A DNA stretch of 7,141 bases, taken from contig JAAYFB010000270.1 in NCBI GenBank assembly GCA_012728465.1, positions 1 through 7,141 of the forward strand. The letters run 5' to 3'. A program made the position numbers and the translations under genes. Under the pieces are notes generated by a model. That model was not told the DNA's origin. It ran no database searches and worked only from the letters and a program-made list of their open reading frames with translations. The first letter of the stretch is position 1, and every line of letters begins with the position of its first letter. Below are positions 1 through 6,946 of the stretch, piece after piece. The stretch comes from Proteiniphilum sp. Its GTDB lineage: Bacteria > Bacteroidota > Bacteroidia > Bacteroidales > Dysgonomonadaceae.

Positions 1-19
1 GTTCTTTTATTTGCTTTTA

Positions 20-51
20 TTGTGCTATGTTTCACAAAATCACTACATTTG
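20..51 (+). promoter_or_regulatory. Bacteroidota-type promoter for thrS
   Basis: TACATTTG at 44-51 matches the Bacteroidota primary sigma -7 consensus TAnnTTTG exactly. A TTG at 20-22 lies 21 bases upstream, within the usual spacing for the -33 element. Transcription would start around 57-60, giving a 5' UTR of about 25 nt before the thrS ATG at 84. That is too short for a T-box or other large riboswitch. The motif is seen directly; promoter activity is inferred. Confidence 0.65.
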
Positions 52-83
52 CAATTCAAAAAAAAGAAATTGTATAAAACAGT

Positions 84-2036
84 ATGATAAAGATTACTTT
101 TCCTGATAATTCAGTTAGAGAATACGAAAGTGGAGTTACTGGCTTACAAATTGCCGAGAGTATAAGTTCTAGATTGGCCAAAGATGTTTTGGCTATTAGT
201 GTAAATGGAGATACGTGGGATTTGACTCGCCCAATTACTGAAGACTCGACGGTTAATCTATACAAATGGGAAGATGATGAAGGCAAACATGCCTATTGGC
301 ATTCATCCGCTCACTTAATGGCAGAGGCTTTACAGGAGCTTTTCCCAGGAATTAAGTTTGGGATTGGCCCAGCAATCGAAAACGGATTTTATTATGATGT
401 AGATCCAGGAGAAGGCATTGCAATAAAGGACTCAGACTTCCCACGCATCGAGAAGAAAATGATGGAACTCATTGCTGCAAAAGAAAATATCCAACGTGCT
501 AGTATTGCTAAAGAAGATGCCCTTAAGATGTTTGCTGATCGTAATGAAAATTACAAAGTAGAGCTTATCAATGAGCTTGAGGAGGGAACTATTACAACAT
601 ACACACAAGGCGGATTCACAGATTTATGTCGTGGCCCTCACTTGCCTAACACATCATATATTAGAGCAGTAAAAATACTAAGCGTAGCTGGTGCTTATTG
701 GCGTGGAGATGAAAAACGCCGACAATTAACCCGTCTTTATGGAATTACTTTTCCAAAAAAGAAGATGCTAGATGATTATTTAGTATTATTAGAAGAAGCA
801 AAAAAGCGTGATCATAGAAAAATTGGCAAGGAGCTTGAGTTGTTTGCCTTTTCTCAAAATGTAGGCCAGGGTTTGCCTCTTTGGCTACCTAAAGGCACTC
901 AATTGCGATTAAGACTTGAGGATTTCTTGAAGCGAATACAACAGCAGTTCGAATATCTACAAGTTATGACTCCGCACATCGGGAGTAAGCAGTTGTATGT
1001 TACATCGGGGCATTATGCTAAGTATGGAAAAGACTCATTTCAGCCAATTCATACACCAGAAGAAGGGGAGGAGTTTTTATTGCGCCCAATGAACTGTCCA
1101 CATCACTGCGAGGTATATAAGGTTTCACCTAAGTCGTATAAAGATTTACCTTTTCGTCTTGCCGAATTTGGAACTGTGTATCGATACGAACAAAGTGGCG
1201 AGTTGCATGGTTTAACTAGAGTTAGAGGCTTCACTCAAGATGATGCTCATATATTTTGTACTCCAGATCAGGTGAAAGATGAGTTTCTTAAGGTTATGGA
1301 TATCATTTTCATTATCTTTAAGGCACTAGACTTCAAAAACTTTGAAGCACAAATTTCGCTGCGTGACCCTAATAATAAAGAAAAGTACATTGGTTCGGAC
1401 GAAAACTGGGATAAAGCAGAAAATGATATCATAGAAGCTTGTAAAGAAAAAGGATTAAAGGCAACAGTTGAACTTGGTGAGGCTGCCTTTTATGGACCTA
1501 AGTTAGACTTTATGGTTAAGGACGCTCTTGGTCGTCGTTGGCAGTTGGGGACCATTCAAGTAGATTACAATTTGCCAGAGAGATTTCAACTTGAATATAC
1601 AGGAGCTGATAATCAAAAGCATAGACCAGTGATGATTCACCGTGCGCCATTCGGCTCAATGGAAAGATTTGTTGCTGTATTGATTGAACATACTGCAGGA
1701 AAATTCCCATTATGGTTAACCCCTACGCAAGCTGTAGTATTGCCTGTTAGTGAAAAATACAATGATTATGCATACTCTGTGGCTAGAGAATTGAAACTGC
1801 GAGATATTAGAGCAGAAGTAGATGACAGAAATGAAAAGATGGGGCGTAAAATACGTGACAATGAACTCAAGCGTATCCCCTATTTGTTGATTGTTGGAGA
1901 AAAAGAGGCTGAGAATGGAGAGGTTTCTGTAAGAAAACAAGGTGGTGGAGATCAAAGTACAGAAAAAATAGCTATTTTTGCCGAACATATTAATAAAGAG
2001 GTAAATGAAATGATGACACCTTCCATCGAAGGTTAA
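84..2036 (+). CDS. thrS: Threonyl-tRNA synthetase (ThrRS)
   Basis: This cytoplasmic class II aminoacyl-tRNA synthetase charges tRNA-Thr with threonine and edits mischarged Ser-tRNA-Thr. At 650 residues it is full length. The order is an N-terminal TGS domain (about 1-62), the editing domain (about 63-240), the class II catalytic core (about 245-545) and the anticodon-binding domain (about 548-640). The editing-site residues His73, His77, Cys182 and His186 are present at the same numbers as in the E. coli enzyme. The predicted zinc ligands of the active site are Cys338 (in RPMNCPH), His389 (in QDDAHIF) and His519 (in MIHRA). Motif 3 is seen as GSMERF at 524-529. The ATG lies about 30 nt behind a good -7 box and begins the TGS domain directly. 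It is first in a thrS-infC-rpmI-rplT cluster, and infC follows after 60 bp without an obvious terminator, so co-transcription is likely. Confidence 0.98.
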   Translation: MIKITFPDNSVREYESGVTGLQIAESISSRLAKDVLAISVNGDTWDLTRPITEDSTVNLYKWEDDEGKHAYWHSSAHLMAEALQELFPGIKFGIGPAIENGFYYDVDPGEGIAIKDSDFPRIEKKMMELIAAKENIQRASIAKEDALKMFADRNENYKVELINELEEGTITTYTQGGFTDLCRGPHLPNTSYIRAVKILSVAGAYWRGDEKRRQLTRLYGITFPKKKMLDDYLVLLEEAKKRDHRKIGKELELFAFSQNVGQGLPLWLPKGTQLRLRLEDFLKRIQQQFEYLQVMTPHIGSKQLYVTSGHYAKYGKDSFQPIHTPEEGEEFLLRPMNCPHHCEVYKVSPKSYKDLPFRLAEFGTVYRYEQSGELHGLTRVRGFTQDDAHIFCTPDQVKDEFLKVMDIIFIIFKALDFKNFEAQISLRDPNNKEKYIGSDENWDKAENDIIEACKEKGLKATVELGEAAFYGPKLDFMVKDALGRRWQLGTIQVDYNLPERFQLEYTGADNQKHRPVMIHRAPFGSMERFVAVLIEHTAGKFPLWLTPTQAVVLPVSEKYNDYAYSVARELKLRDIRAEVDDRNEKMGRKIRDNELKRIPYLLIVGEKEAENGEVSVRKQGGGDQSTEKIAIFAEHINKEVNEMMTPSIEG

Positions 2037-2096
2037 GTATAAAGTATTAAATAAAAAAGAAAATATCAATAAAAAGAAAGGAATAATATAATCTGA

Positions 2097-2645
2097 ATGA
2101 GGAATAATTTAAGAAACAATAATAACAAAGAGCAGCATAGGATAAACGATCGTATTCGTGTTCCAGAAGTAAGGCTTGTTGGGGATAATGTAGAACAAGG
2201 TATTTATCCTATAAAAGAGGCCTTAAGAATTGCCGATGACTTGGATTTAGATCTTGTAGAGATTTCACCTACTGCTAAACCGCCAGTGTGCAGAGTTGTT
2301 GATTATCAAAAATTCTTGTATCAACAAAAGAAAAAACAGAGAGAGCAAAGAGCAAAGGCTGTGAAAGTAGTTGTAAAAGAGATTAGATTTGGTCCACAAA
2401 CCGATGAACATGACTATAATTTCAAACTAAAACATGCCAAGAGTTTCTTAGAAGACGGTGCAAAAGTAAAAGCTTTTGTTTTCTTCAGAGGACGTTCTAT
2501 ATTATTCAAAGATCAAGGTGAAGTATTACTGCTTCGTTTTGCAAATGATTTAGAAGACCATGCTCGTGTAGAGCAACTTCCTGTTTTAGAGGGCAGAAGA
2601 ATGATTTTGATGCTCGCACCAAGAAAGACAGGTGCAAATAAATAG
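2097..2645 (+). CDS. infC: Translation initiation factor IF-3
   Basis: IF3 binds the 30S subunit, keeps it apart from 50S and monitors start-codon and initiator tRNA selection. The 182 residues comprise a short Asn-rich tail (1-12), the N domain (about 14-75) starting at HRINDRI, a Lys/Arg/Gln-rich linker helix (about 75-92) and the C domain (about 93-176) with [14 protein letters not shown]. The family signature region [14 protein letters not shown] lies at 66-79. A TGA codon sits directly before the ATG in frame (2094-2096), so no upstream extension is possible. E. coli infC starts with AUU, which supports its autoregulation; this copy starts with ATG, so that mechanism is not expected. An AAAGGA at 2077-2082 is 14 nt from the start, which is loose for a Shine-Dalgarno site. 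It follows thrS by 60 bp and precedes rpmI by 234 bp. Confidence 0.97.
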   Translation: MRNNLRNNNNKEQHRINDRIRVPEVRLVGDNVEQGIYPIKEALRIADDLDLDLVEISPTAKPPVCRVVDYQKFLYQQKKKQREQRAKAVKVVVKEIRFGPQTDEHDYNFKLKHAKSFLEDGAKVKAFVFFRGRSILFKDQGEVLLLRFANDLEDHARVEQLPVLEGRRMILMLAPRKTGANK

Positions 2646-2707
2646 TACGACAAAATAAATAGTGATGATATAATTGAGATTATTATCAGTTATATAAAAA
2701 TAAATAG

Positions 2708-2715
2708 TATCTTTG
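2708..2715 (+). promoter_or_regulatory. Internal -7 promoter box ahead of rpmI-rplT
   Basis: TATCTTTG, followed by C, matches the Bacteroidota -7 consensus TAnnTTTG exactly and lies in the infC-rpmI gap. No clear TTG occurs at the expected -33 spacing; the nearest, at 2674-2676, is about 31 bases away. If active, it would start a transcript near 2722 with a leader of roughly 158 nt before rpmI. This would allow L35 and L20 to be made independently of thrS-infC. Confidence 0.5.
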
Positions 2716-2879
2716 CGGGCTTTTTGACTATTAATTAGTAGGAAGAGCAGGGATATTATCAGGATATTTTTTACTAAATATCCATAAACAATGCAGTACA
2801 TAGTTGAGATTGGTGAACATATCATTTCTTGACAACGACTGATACAATATAATTTATAAACAAAATAAAGGATAGCAAA
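2716..2879 (+). promoter_or_regulatory. Structured 5' leader of rpmI-rplT, candidate ribosomal-protein autoregulatory element
   Basis: Two structures can be drawn by hand. The first is a perfect 8-bp hairpin, with GGATATTT at 2762-2769 pairing AAATATCC at 2776-2783 around a 6-nt loop. The second is a longer bulged stem-loop at 2794-2841. It pairs CAGT with ACTG at its base, then one C-G pair, GTTG (2803-2806) with CAAC (2833-2836), AGA with TCT, and GGTGA with TCATT at the tip. A second GGATATT at 2751-2757 could compete for the 3' arm of the first hairpin. The stretch after 2842 is A/T-rich, probably unpaired, and carries the ribosome-binding site. L20 is known to repress its own operon through leader RNA in E. 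coli and Bacillus. That this leader does the same is inference. Confidence 0.4.
2867..2872 (+). promoter_or_regulatory. Ribosome-binding site of rpmI
   Basis: AAAGGA lies 7 nt before the rpmI ATG, an ideal Shine-Dalgarno distance. It stands out because the other genes here have loose or no such signal, as is usual in Bacteroidota. A leader structure blocking this site would be able to control L35 translation. Confidence 0.55.
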
Positions 2880-3077
2880 ATGCCAAAAATGAAGACTAAT
2901 TCCGGTGCTAAAAAAAGATTTGCTCTTACCGGAACAGGAAAAATCAAAAGAAAGCATGCTTACAAAAGTCACATCTTAACAAAGAAGACTAAAAAGCAAA
3001 AAAGAAACCTAACTCACACGGGTTTGGTTAACAAGGCTGATGAAAATAACATTAAGCACTTGTTGAGATTAAAATAA
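2880..3077 (+). CDS. rpmI: 50S ribosomal protein L35
   Basis: This is a small, very basic protein of the large ribosomal subunit. The 65 residues are the normal family length. It opens with the family hallmark [14 protein letters not shown], with [12 protein letters not shown] at about 25-36 and a basic, Leu-rich C-terminus. The start is fixed by that N-terminus and by an AAAGGA 7 nt upstream. It is followed after 99 bp by rplT, the standard L35-L20 pairing. A 6-bp inverted repeat (GAGATT at 3065-3070, AATCTC at 3078-3083) places the TAA stop in its loop. It has no T tract and is not a convincing terminator. Confidence 0.98.
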   Translation: MPKMKTNSGAKKRFALTGTGKIKRKHAYKSHILTKKTKKQKRNLTHTGLVNKADENNIKHLLRLK

Positions 3078-3176
3078 AATCTCTCTATTACTTTCTAACA
3101 AAAGATTTATTAACAGGATGTATGCACCAAAGATTCTCAAAATGGAGAACGCTAACATTCAAAAACAATTAACATT

Positions 3177-3521
3177 ATGCCAAGATCAGTAAATCATGTT
3201 GCTTCTCGCAACCGCCGAAAAAAGGTATTAAAACAAACTAGAGGCTACTTTGGTGCACGTAAAAACGTGTGGACAGTAGCTAAAAACACGTGGGAGAAAG
3301 GTCTAACCTATGCCTATCGTGACAGAAAAAATAAGAAACGTAATTTCCGTGCTCTATGGATTCAGCGTATAAATGCTGCAGCACGTCAAAATGGAACTAC
3401 TTACTCTCGTCTAATGGGTGCATTGCACAAGCACGAAATAGATATCAATCGTAAAGTGCTTGCCGACTTAGCGATGAATCATCCAGAAGCATTTAAAGCA
3501 ATCGTAGAAAAAGTTAAATAG
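3177..3521 (+). CDS. rplT: 50S ribosomal protein L20
   Basis: L20 is an early-assembly 23S rRNA-binding protein of the large subunit and, in several bacteria, the repressor of its own operon. The 114 residues are full length. The basic extended N-terminus (about 1-58, beginning [16 protein letters not shown]) precedes the globular C-terminal half that carries the family signature around [20 protein letters not shown] (51-70). The start is set by the conserved MPRS opening. The 99-bp gap from rpmI holds no promoter I recognise; it has a small 5-bp hairpin (TTCTC 3134-3138 with GAGAA 3145-3149). It is the last gene of the cluster, with an intrinsic terminator 28 bp after its stop. Confidence 0.98.
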   Translation: MPRSVNHVASRNRRKKVLKQTRGYFGARKNVWTVAKNTWEKGLTYAYRDRKNKKRNFRALWIQRINAAARQNGTTYSRLMGALHKHEIDINRKVLADLAMNHPEAFKAIVEKVK

Positions 3522-3549
3522 ACTACAATACAAGAATTGTATATACATT

Positions 3550-3587
3550 AGGGGAGAGACTGGATAGTTTCTCCCCTTTATATTTTA
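3550..3587 (+). terminator. Intrinsic terminator of the thrS-rplT cluster
   Basis: A 12-bp stem (3550-3561 with 3566-3577) contains four consecutive G-C pairs and one G-U wobble, and is closed by a GGAT tetraloop. It is followed by a T-rich tail, TTATATTTTA, at 3578-3587. This is the clearest terminator in the window and separates the translation genes from the lipoprotein gene downstream. Confidence 0.9.
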
Positions 3588-3655
3588 TGTATTAGTTGCA
3601 CAATAGTTACACAATAATAGAGACATATTTCAGTTATTATCATAAGTAAATTGTC

Positions 3656-5641
3656 TTGAAATTGAGAAACAAATACATACATATAATACTTTTGATTATT
3701 GCTTTAGGGTTGATCTCTTGCAATACCGCAAAATTAAGTGATGCACGCATGCAATACCTGAGGGGGGAGTATTATGCTGCATCAGAAACCTATCGAAACC
3801 TCTATAGAAATATAAAGCCTAAGGATCGAGCATTACGTGGAGTGGTTGCGTATGAAATGGCAGAAGCATATAGACACTTAAATTTCCCTTCTCGTGCATC
3901 CGCAGCATATTCAAATGCTATAAGACATAATTATCCCGACACCTTGATGTTTTTACGGTATGCGCAAATGCTACACAAGGAGGGCAAATATCAACATGCA
4001 AAGTCAGCGTATGAAGATTTTATTATACTAGACTCAGCAAATCATTTTGCTATTAATGGGCTCAAAGGGGTCAATCATGTAATAAGCCAACAACACATTA
4101 ATAGTCGTTATCTTGTAAATAGAATGGATAAGTTTAACTCCAATAGAAGTGAATTTTCACCTATGCTTGCTAGTGATGATAATGTATTGTATATAACCTC
4201 ATCAAGAATGGATGCACGTGGTGATTATGTAAGTAATATTACAGGTCTAAAAAATAATGATATATTTATCATTAATAAAAATGACAAGGGCGAGTGGATG
4301 ACTCCTAAAGTGTTTGAATCAGAAATAAACACACCTTTTGATGAAGGGATTATTTCTATTACTGGTGATGAGGAATATTGTTATTACACATTCTCCCCCG
4401 TAGCTCATGATGCGCCTTCGTTTACAAAAATATATTATTCAAGAAGAAGTGGAGCAGGAAGTTGGAATGCAGGAAAAGAATTGATAATTTCAAAACATGA
4501 CTCCATTTCATCATTTGCACATCCATCTATATCTGCTGATGGCAATTGGCTCTACTTCGTTTCTGACATGTCAGGTGGATATGGAGGAAAGGATATTTGG
4601 CGAGCATACATTATTGATAATATTGTATTATCTATCGAAAATATGGGCTCAAATATAAACACTCCTGGTGATGAACTATTCCCATATATTAAAAATGATA
4701 CTACACTATATTTCTCCTCAGATGGGCATCCAGGAATGGGAGGATTAGATTTGTTTGAAGCTAAGCTTGACAAAAGTATTAATAAGTGGATAATTGCAAA
4801 TATGGGTACTCCAATAAATTCATCAATGGACGACTTTGGTATAACGTTTGAAAAGGGTAAACATAAAGGGTTCTTCAGCTCAAATAGAGGAGACACTAGA
4901 GGTAGGGATCATATTTACACTTTTGAGAAACCAGATATATTGAAACTCGTAGAAGGGTTTGTAATAAATAATGATGATGAATATATCCCAAATGCCCACA
5001 TAAATATTGTTGGTTCTGATGGTTCACAAAGGGAATCAAGAACTAGAAAGAATGGGACCTATAAGTTTGAAGTAGATGCAGGTGTAAATTATATTATTAT
5101 GGCTTCTTCAGAGGGATACCTGAATATTAAGAAGAGCTTATACGTCCAACCAATAGAAAAAGATAGCACCTATTATATTGACTTCGAAATGATATCTTAC
5201 TCTAAACCTGTGGTTCTGGAAAATATATTCTATGACTATGACAAAGCTTCATTGCGTCAAGACTCACGGAAAGAGCTTGATGACTTAGTTCGTTTGCTTA
5301 ATGATAACCCCAATATTACAATTGAGCTTTCGGCTCATACTGACAGGAAGGGGTCGGATAAGTACAACGATAACTTATCACTCTTACGTGCTAAGTCTGT
5401 AGTAAATTATCTTGTTGAAAAAGGTATAAAGAAAGACAGATTAACTGCGGTAGGGCATGGAAAGAAAATGCCGAAGGAAGTAAATAAAACTATCTCTGAG
5501 AAGAATGAGTTCTTGAAAGAGGGTGATATTTTGACCGAAATCTTTATTGAAAATCTTTCATTAGAGCAGCAGGAAATATCAGATCAAATAAATAGACGAA
5601 CTGAGTTTCGAGTTATTGACAATAACTATGGACTTTATTAG
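3656..5641 (+). CDS. porE: PorE-like multidomain outer-membrane lipoprotein (TPR, propeller, CRD, OmpA), probable T9SS component
   Basis: Seen in the 661-residue protein: a lipoprotein signal peptide with basic N-terminus, hydrophobic core (about 8-19) and lipobox LISC with the acceptor Cys22. TPR-like helical repeats follow at about 25-145. Next are PD40/WD40-like propeller blades at about 155-425, with repeated blade motifs such as LYITSSR, LYFVSD, LYFSSD and GFFSSN. A carboxypeptidase-regulatory-like beta domain spans about 430-512. An OmpA C-terminal domain spans about 520-655, with Asp563 and Arg578 in the 15-residue spacing used to hold diaminopimelate in peptidoglycan, and a loop insertion at about 605-647. 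This is the architecture of Porphyromonas gingivalis PorE (PG1058), which ties the T9SS to the cell wall from the periplasmic face of the outer membrane. The start is TTG: a TAA at 3647-3649 blocks extension, and the first ATG (Met32) lies beyond the lipobox. A second TTG at 3662 would also keep the lipobox. Other proteins share this domain order, so PorE orthology is likely but not proven. Confidence 0.8.
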   Translation: MKLRNKYIHIILLIIALGLISCNTAKLSDARMQYLRGEYYAASETYRNLYRNIKPKDRALRGVVAYEMAEAYRHLNFPSRASAAYSNAIRHNYPDTLMFLRYAQMLHKEGKYQHAKSAYEDFIILDSANHFAINGLKGVNHVISQQHINSRYLVNRMDKFNSNRSEFSPMLASDDNVLYITSSRMDARGDYVSNITGLKNNDIFIINKNDKGEWMTPKVFESEINTPFDEGIISITGDEEYCYYTFSPVAHDAPSFTKIYYSRRSGAGSWNAGKELIISKHDSISSFAHPSISADGNWLYFVSDMSGGYGGKDIWRAYIIDNIVLSIENMGSNINTPGDELFPYIKNDTTLYFSSDGHPGMGGLDLFEAKLDKSINKWIIANMGTPINSSMDDFGITFEKGKHKGFFSSNRGDTRGRDHIYTFEKPDILKLVEGFVINNDDEYIPNAHINIVGSDGSQRESRTRKNGTYKFEVDAGVNYIIMASSEGYLNIKKSLYVQPIEKDSTYYIDFEMISYSKPVVLENIFYDYDKASLRQDSRKELDDLVRLLNDNPNITIELSAHTDRKGSDKYNDNLSLLRAKSVVNYLVEKGIKKDRLTAVGHGKKMPKEVNKTISEKNEFLKEGDILTEIFIENLSLEQQEISDQINRRTEFRVIDNNYGLY

Positions 5642-5655
5642 TTTAAAAACTAATA
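5636..5655 (+). terminator. Weak A/T-rich hairpin overlapping the end of the PorE-like gene
   Basis: TATTAGTTT (5636-5644) and AAACTAATA (5647-5655) are perfect inverted repeats with a minimal 2-nt centre, so 8 bp with a 4-nt loop is realistic. The stem includes the TAG stop codon and has only one G-C pair. The sequence after it (TTGTGTTCTC) is a poor U tract. It may slow or partly end transcription, or protect the 3' end; it is a weak terminator candidate only. Confidence 0.3.
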
Positions 5656-5691
5656 TTGTGTTCTCTAAAAAGTGATCAGAAATATTTTTAC

Positions 5692-5699
5692 TACATTTG
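5692..5699 (+). promoter_or_regulatory. -7 promoter box for cbpA-cbpM
   Basis: TACATTTG matches TAnnTTTG exactly and is identical to the box before thrS. It ends 23 nt before the cbpA ATG, giving a very short 5' UTR. The expected -33 position (about 5668-5673) reads A-rich with no TTG, so the promoter may be weak or use an activator. No heat-shock operator such as CIRCE is visible. Confidence 0.55.
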
Positions 5700-5722
5700 T
5701 ATAAACAACTTAACTCTAAAGT

Positions 5723-6643
5723 ATGGCATATATTGATTATTATAACATTTTGAATGTTAGCAAAAATGCTACTTCTGATGAAATCAAAAAGGCATATCGT
5801 CAGAAAGCACGAAAGCTTCATCCTGACTTAAATCCAAATGACAAAGAGGCACAACGTAAGTTTCAGGAACTAAATGAGGCAAATGAAGTGTTGAGCGACC
5901 CTGAAAAGAGAGCCCAATATGATAAGTATGGTGAAAATTGGAAACATGGTGAGGAGTACGAAAAAGCTCAACAACAATACCAACAACAGAACCAATGGAA
6001 CACAAGGCAAGGTGGACAAACGTTCTATACCGAAGGTGACTTTAATGACTCAGACTTTTCGGATTTTTTTCACTCTATGTTTGGAAGCGGTTTTAGGCAG
6101 AGTTCTGGAAATCACTCATCTCGAAAATATAAGGGAGGAGATTACAGAGCAGAGCTACACCTTACTTTGCGTCAAGCTATGACTACCCATCAACAAACAT
6201 TAACTATAGCGGGTAAAAATATCAGAATAACTATTCCAGCGGGAGTTTCTAATGGTCAAAAAATAAAACTATCGGGTTATGGTCAAGAGGGAATAGATGG
6301 TGGACCAAACGGAGACTTATACATTACTTTTATTATTGAAGATGAACCAAACTTTAAACGATTAAAGAATGACTTATACAGCACCGCCAAAATTGATTTA
6401 TTCACAGCGATACTAGGCGGAGAAGTAACAGTAAACACACTTGATGGACAAGTAAAAATACCCATAGCGGCAGGAACTCAACCCGAATCCAATGTAAGAC
6501 TCAGGGGGAAAGGATTTCCTATTTACAAGCAAGAAGGTCACTTTGGCGACCTAATCATTACTCTAAAAGTAGAGATCCCAAAATCGCTCACAGCACAAGA
6601 GCGAGAATTGTTTGAACAAATTTCTAAACTGAAAAAGCAATGA
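5723..6643 (+). CDS. cbpA: CbpA-like class II J-domain co-chaperone
   Basis: It stimulates the ATPase of DnaK (Hsp70) and delivers unfolded clients in the cytoplasm. The 306 residues start with a J domain (about 1-68) carrying the essential HPD at 33-35. A linker (about 71-136) rich in Gln, then Gly, Ser and Phe follows. Two C-terminal substrate-binding beta domains come next (about 138-212 and 215-290, with LSGYGQEG and LRGKGFP turns). The CxxCxGxG zinc-finger repeats of true DnaJ are absent, which makes it class II (CbpA/DnaJ-B) rather than the main DnaJ. The adjacent cbpM supports the CbpA assignment. The ATG at 5723 begins the J domain directly. It has its own -7 box and overlaps the next gene by four bases, so translation of the two is probably coupled. 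Confidence 0.92.
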   Translation: MAYIDYYNILNVSKNATSDEIKKAYRQKARKLHPDLNPNDKEAQRKFQELNEANEVLSDPEKRAQYDKYGENWKHGEEYEKAQQQYQQQNQWNTRQGGQTFYTEGDFNDSDFSDFFHSMFGSGFRQSSGNHSSRKYKGGDYRAELHLTLRQAMTTHQQTLTIAGKNIRITIPAGVSNGQKIKLSGYGQEGIDGGPNGDLYITFIIEDEPNFKRLKNDLYSTAKIDLFTAILGGEVTVNTLDGQVKIPIAAGTQPESNVRLRGKGFPIYKQEGHFGDLIITLKVEIPKSLTAQERELFEQISKLKKQ

Positions 6644-6933
6644 TGGAAAATAGAATATTATATAAAGAGTGTATCCGTATTTATAAAGTAAAAGAATCGT
6701 TCATAGACTCGCTAAGTGAACTCGGATTGATACGACTCTTGCAGGATGAAAATGAGATGTTTGTAGAATGCAATGAACTAGAAGAGTTAGAGCAATTTGT
6801 AAGATGGCACAACGATATGGATATTAATCCTGAGGGTATTGAAGCACTATATTATATGTTAGATCGTGTAAAGGAATTGCAATCCAAAGTAGAAGCGTTG
6901 CAGAGTGAATTAAGCTTTTATCGCGAGATATAG
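6640..6933 (+). CDS. cbpM: CbpM-like MerR-type chaperone modulator
   Basis: CbpM-family proteins bind the J domain of CbpA and block its action on DnaK. The 97 residues show an N-terminal winged-helix-like segment of MerR type (about 8-58): [22 protein letters not shown], then a short beta hairpin around [16 protein letters not shown]-terminal helix with heptad-like spacing (about 62-95, [17 protein letters not shown]) looks like a coiled coil. The length is normal for the family. The ATG at 6640 overlaps the cbpA stop as ATGA, and the next codon is also ATG (6643), so either could be used. Sequence in this family is poorly conserved, and the gene order carries much of the identification. No metal-binding cysteine cluster or effector domain suggests a genuine MerR transcription factor. 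Confidence 0.85.
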   Translation: MMENRILYKECIRIYKVKESFIDSLSELGLIRLLQDENEMFVECNELEELEQFVRWHNDMDINPEGIEALYYMLDRVKELQSKVEALQSELSFYREI

Positions 6934-6946
6934 ATAATTATAGAGG

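Noticed and set aside
1..83. T-box or other threonine-responsive leader before thrS
   Set aside because: The likely transcript start is near 57-60, leaving about 25 nt. There is no hairpin, no T-box sequence and no terminator.
1716..2069. Reverse-strand open frame of 117 codons antisense to the end of thrS
   Set aside because: It is antisense to the conserved anticodon-binding domain of ThrRS, with Phe/Ser-rich shadow composition and no promoter or family match.
2586..2972. Reverse-strand open frame of 128 codons across the infC-rpmI gap
   Set aside because: It overlaps the 3' end of infC and the start of rpmI, has a Cys/Phe/Ile-rich composition typical of antisense AT-rich DNA, and matches no family I recognise.
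3624..3631. CATATTTC as a -7 box for the PorE-like gene
   Set aside because: It differs from TAnnTTTG at its first and last bases and has no TTG at proper spacing. A promoter is needed after the strong terminator, but this sequence alone does not identify it.
5919..6182. Forward frame of 87 codons inside cbpA
   Set aside because: It is wholly within the well-supported cbpA frame, and its Asn/Thr-rich sequence is the shifted reading of the Gln-rich linker.
5723..6643. Assignment of the J-domain gene as the main DnaJ
   Set aside because: The four CxxCxGxG zinc-binding repeats are missing and a CbpM-like gene overlaps its end, which fits CbpA.
6640..6933. CbpM-like gene as a MerR-family transcription regulator
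   Set aside because: It lacks an effector-binding domain and metal-binding cysteines, and its overlap with cbpA points to a chaperone modulator.
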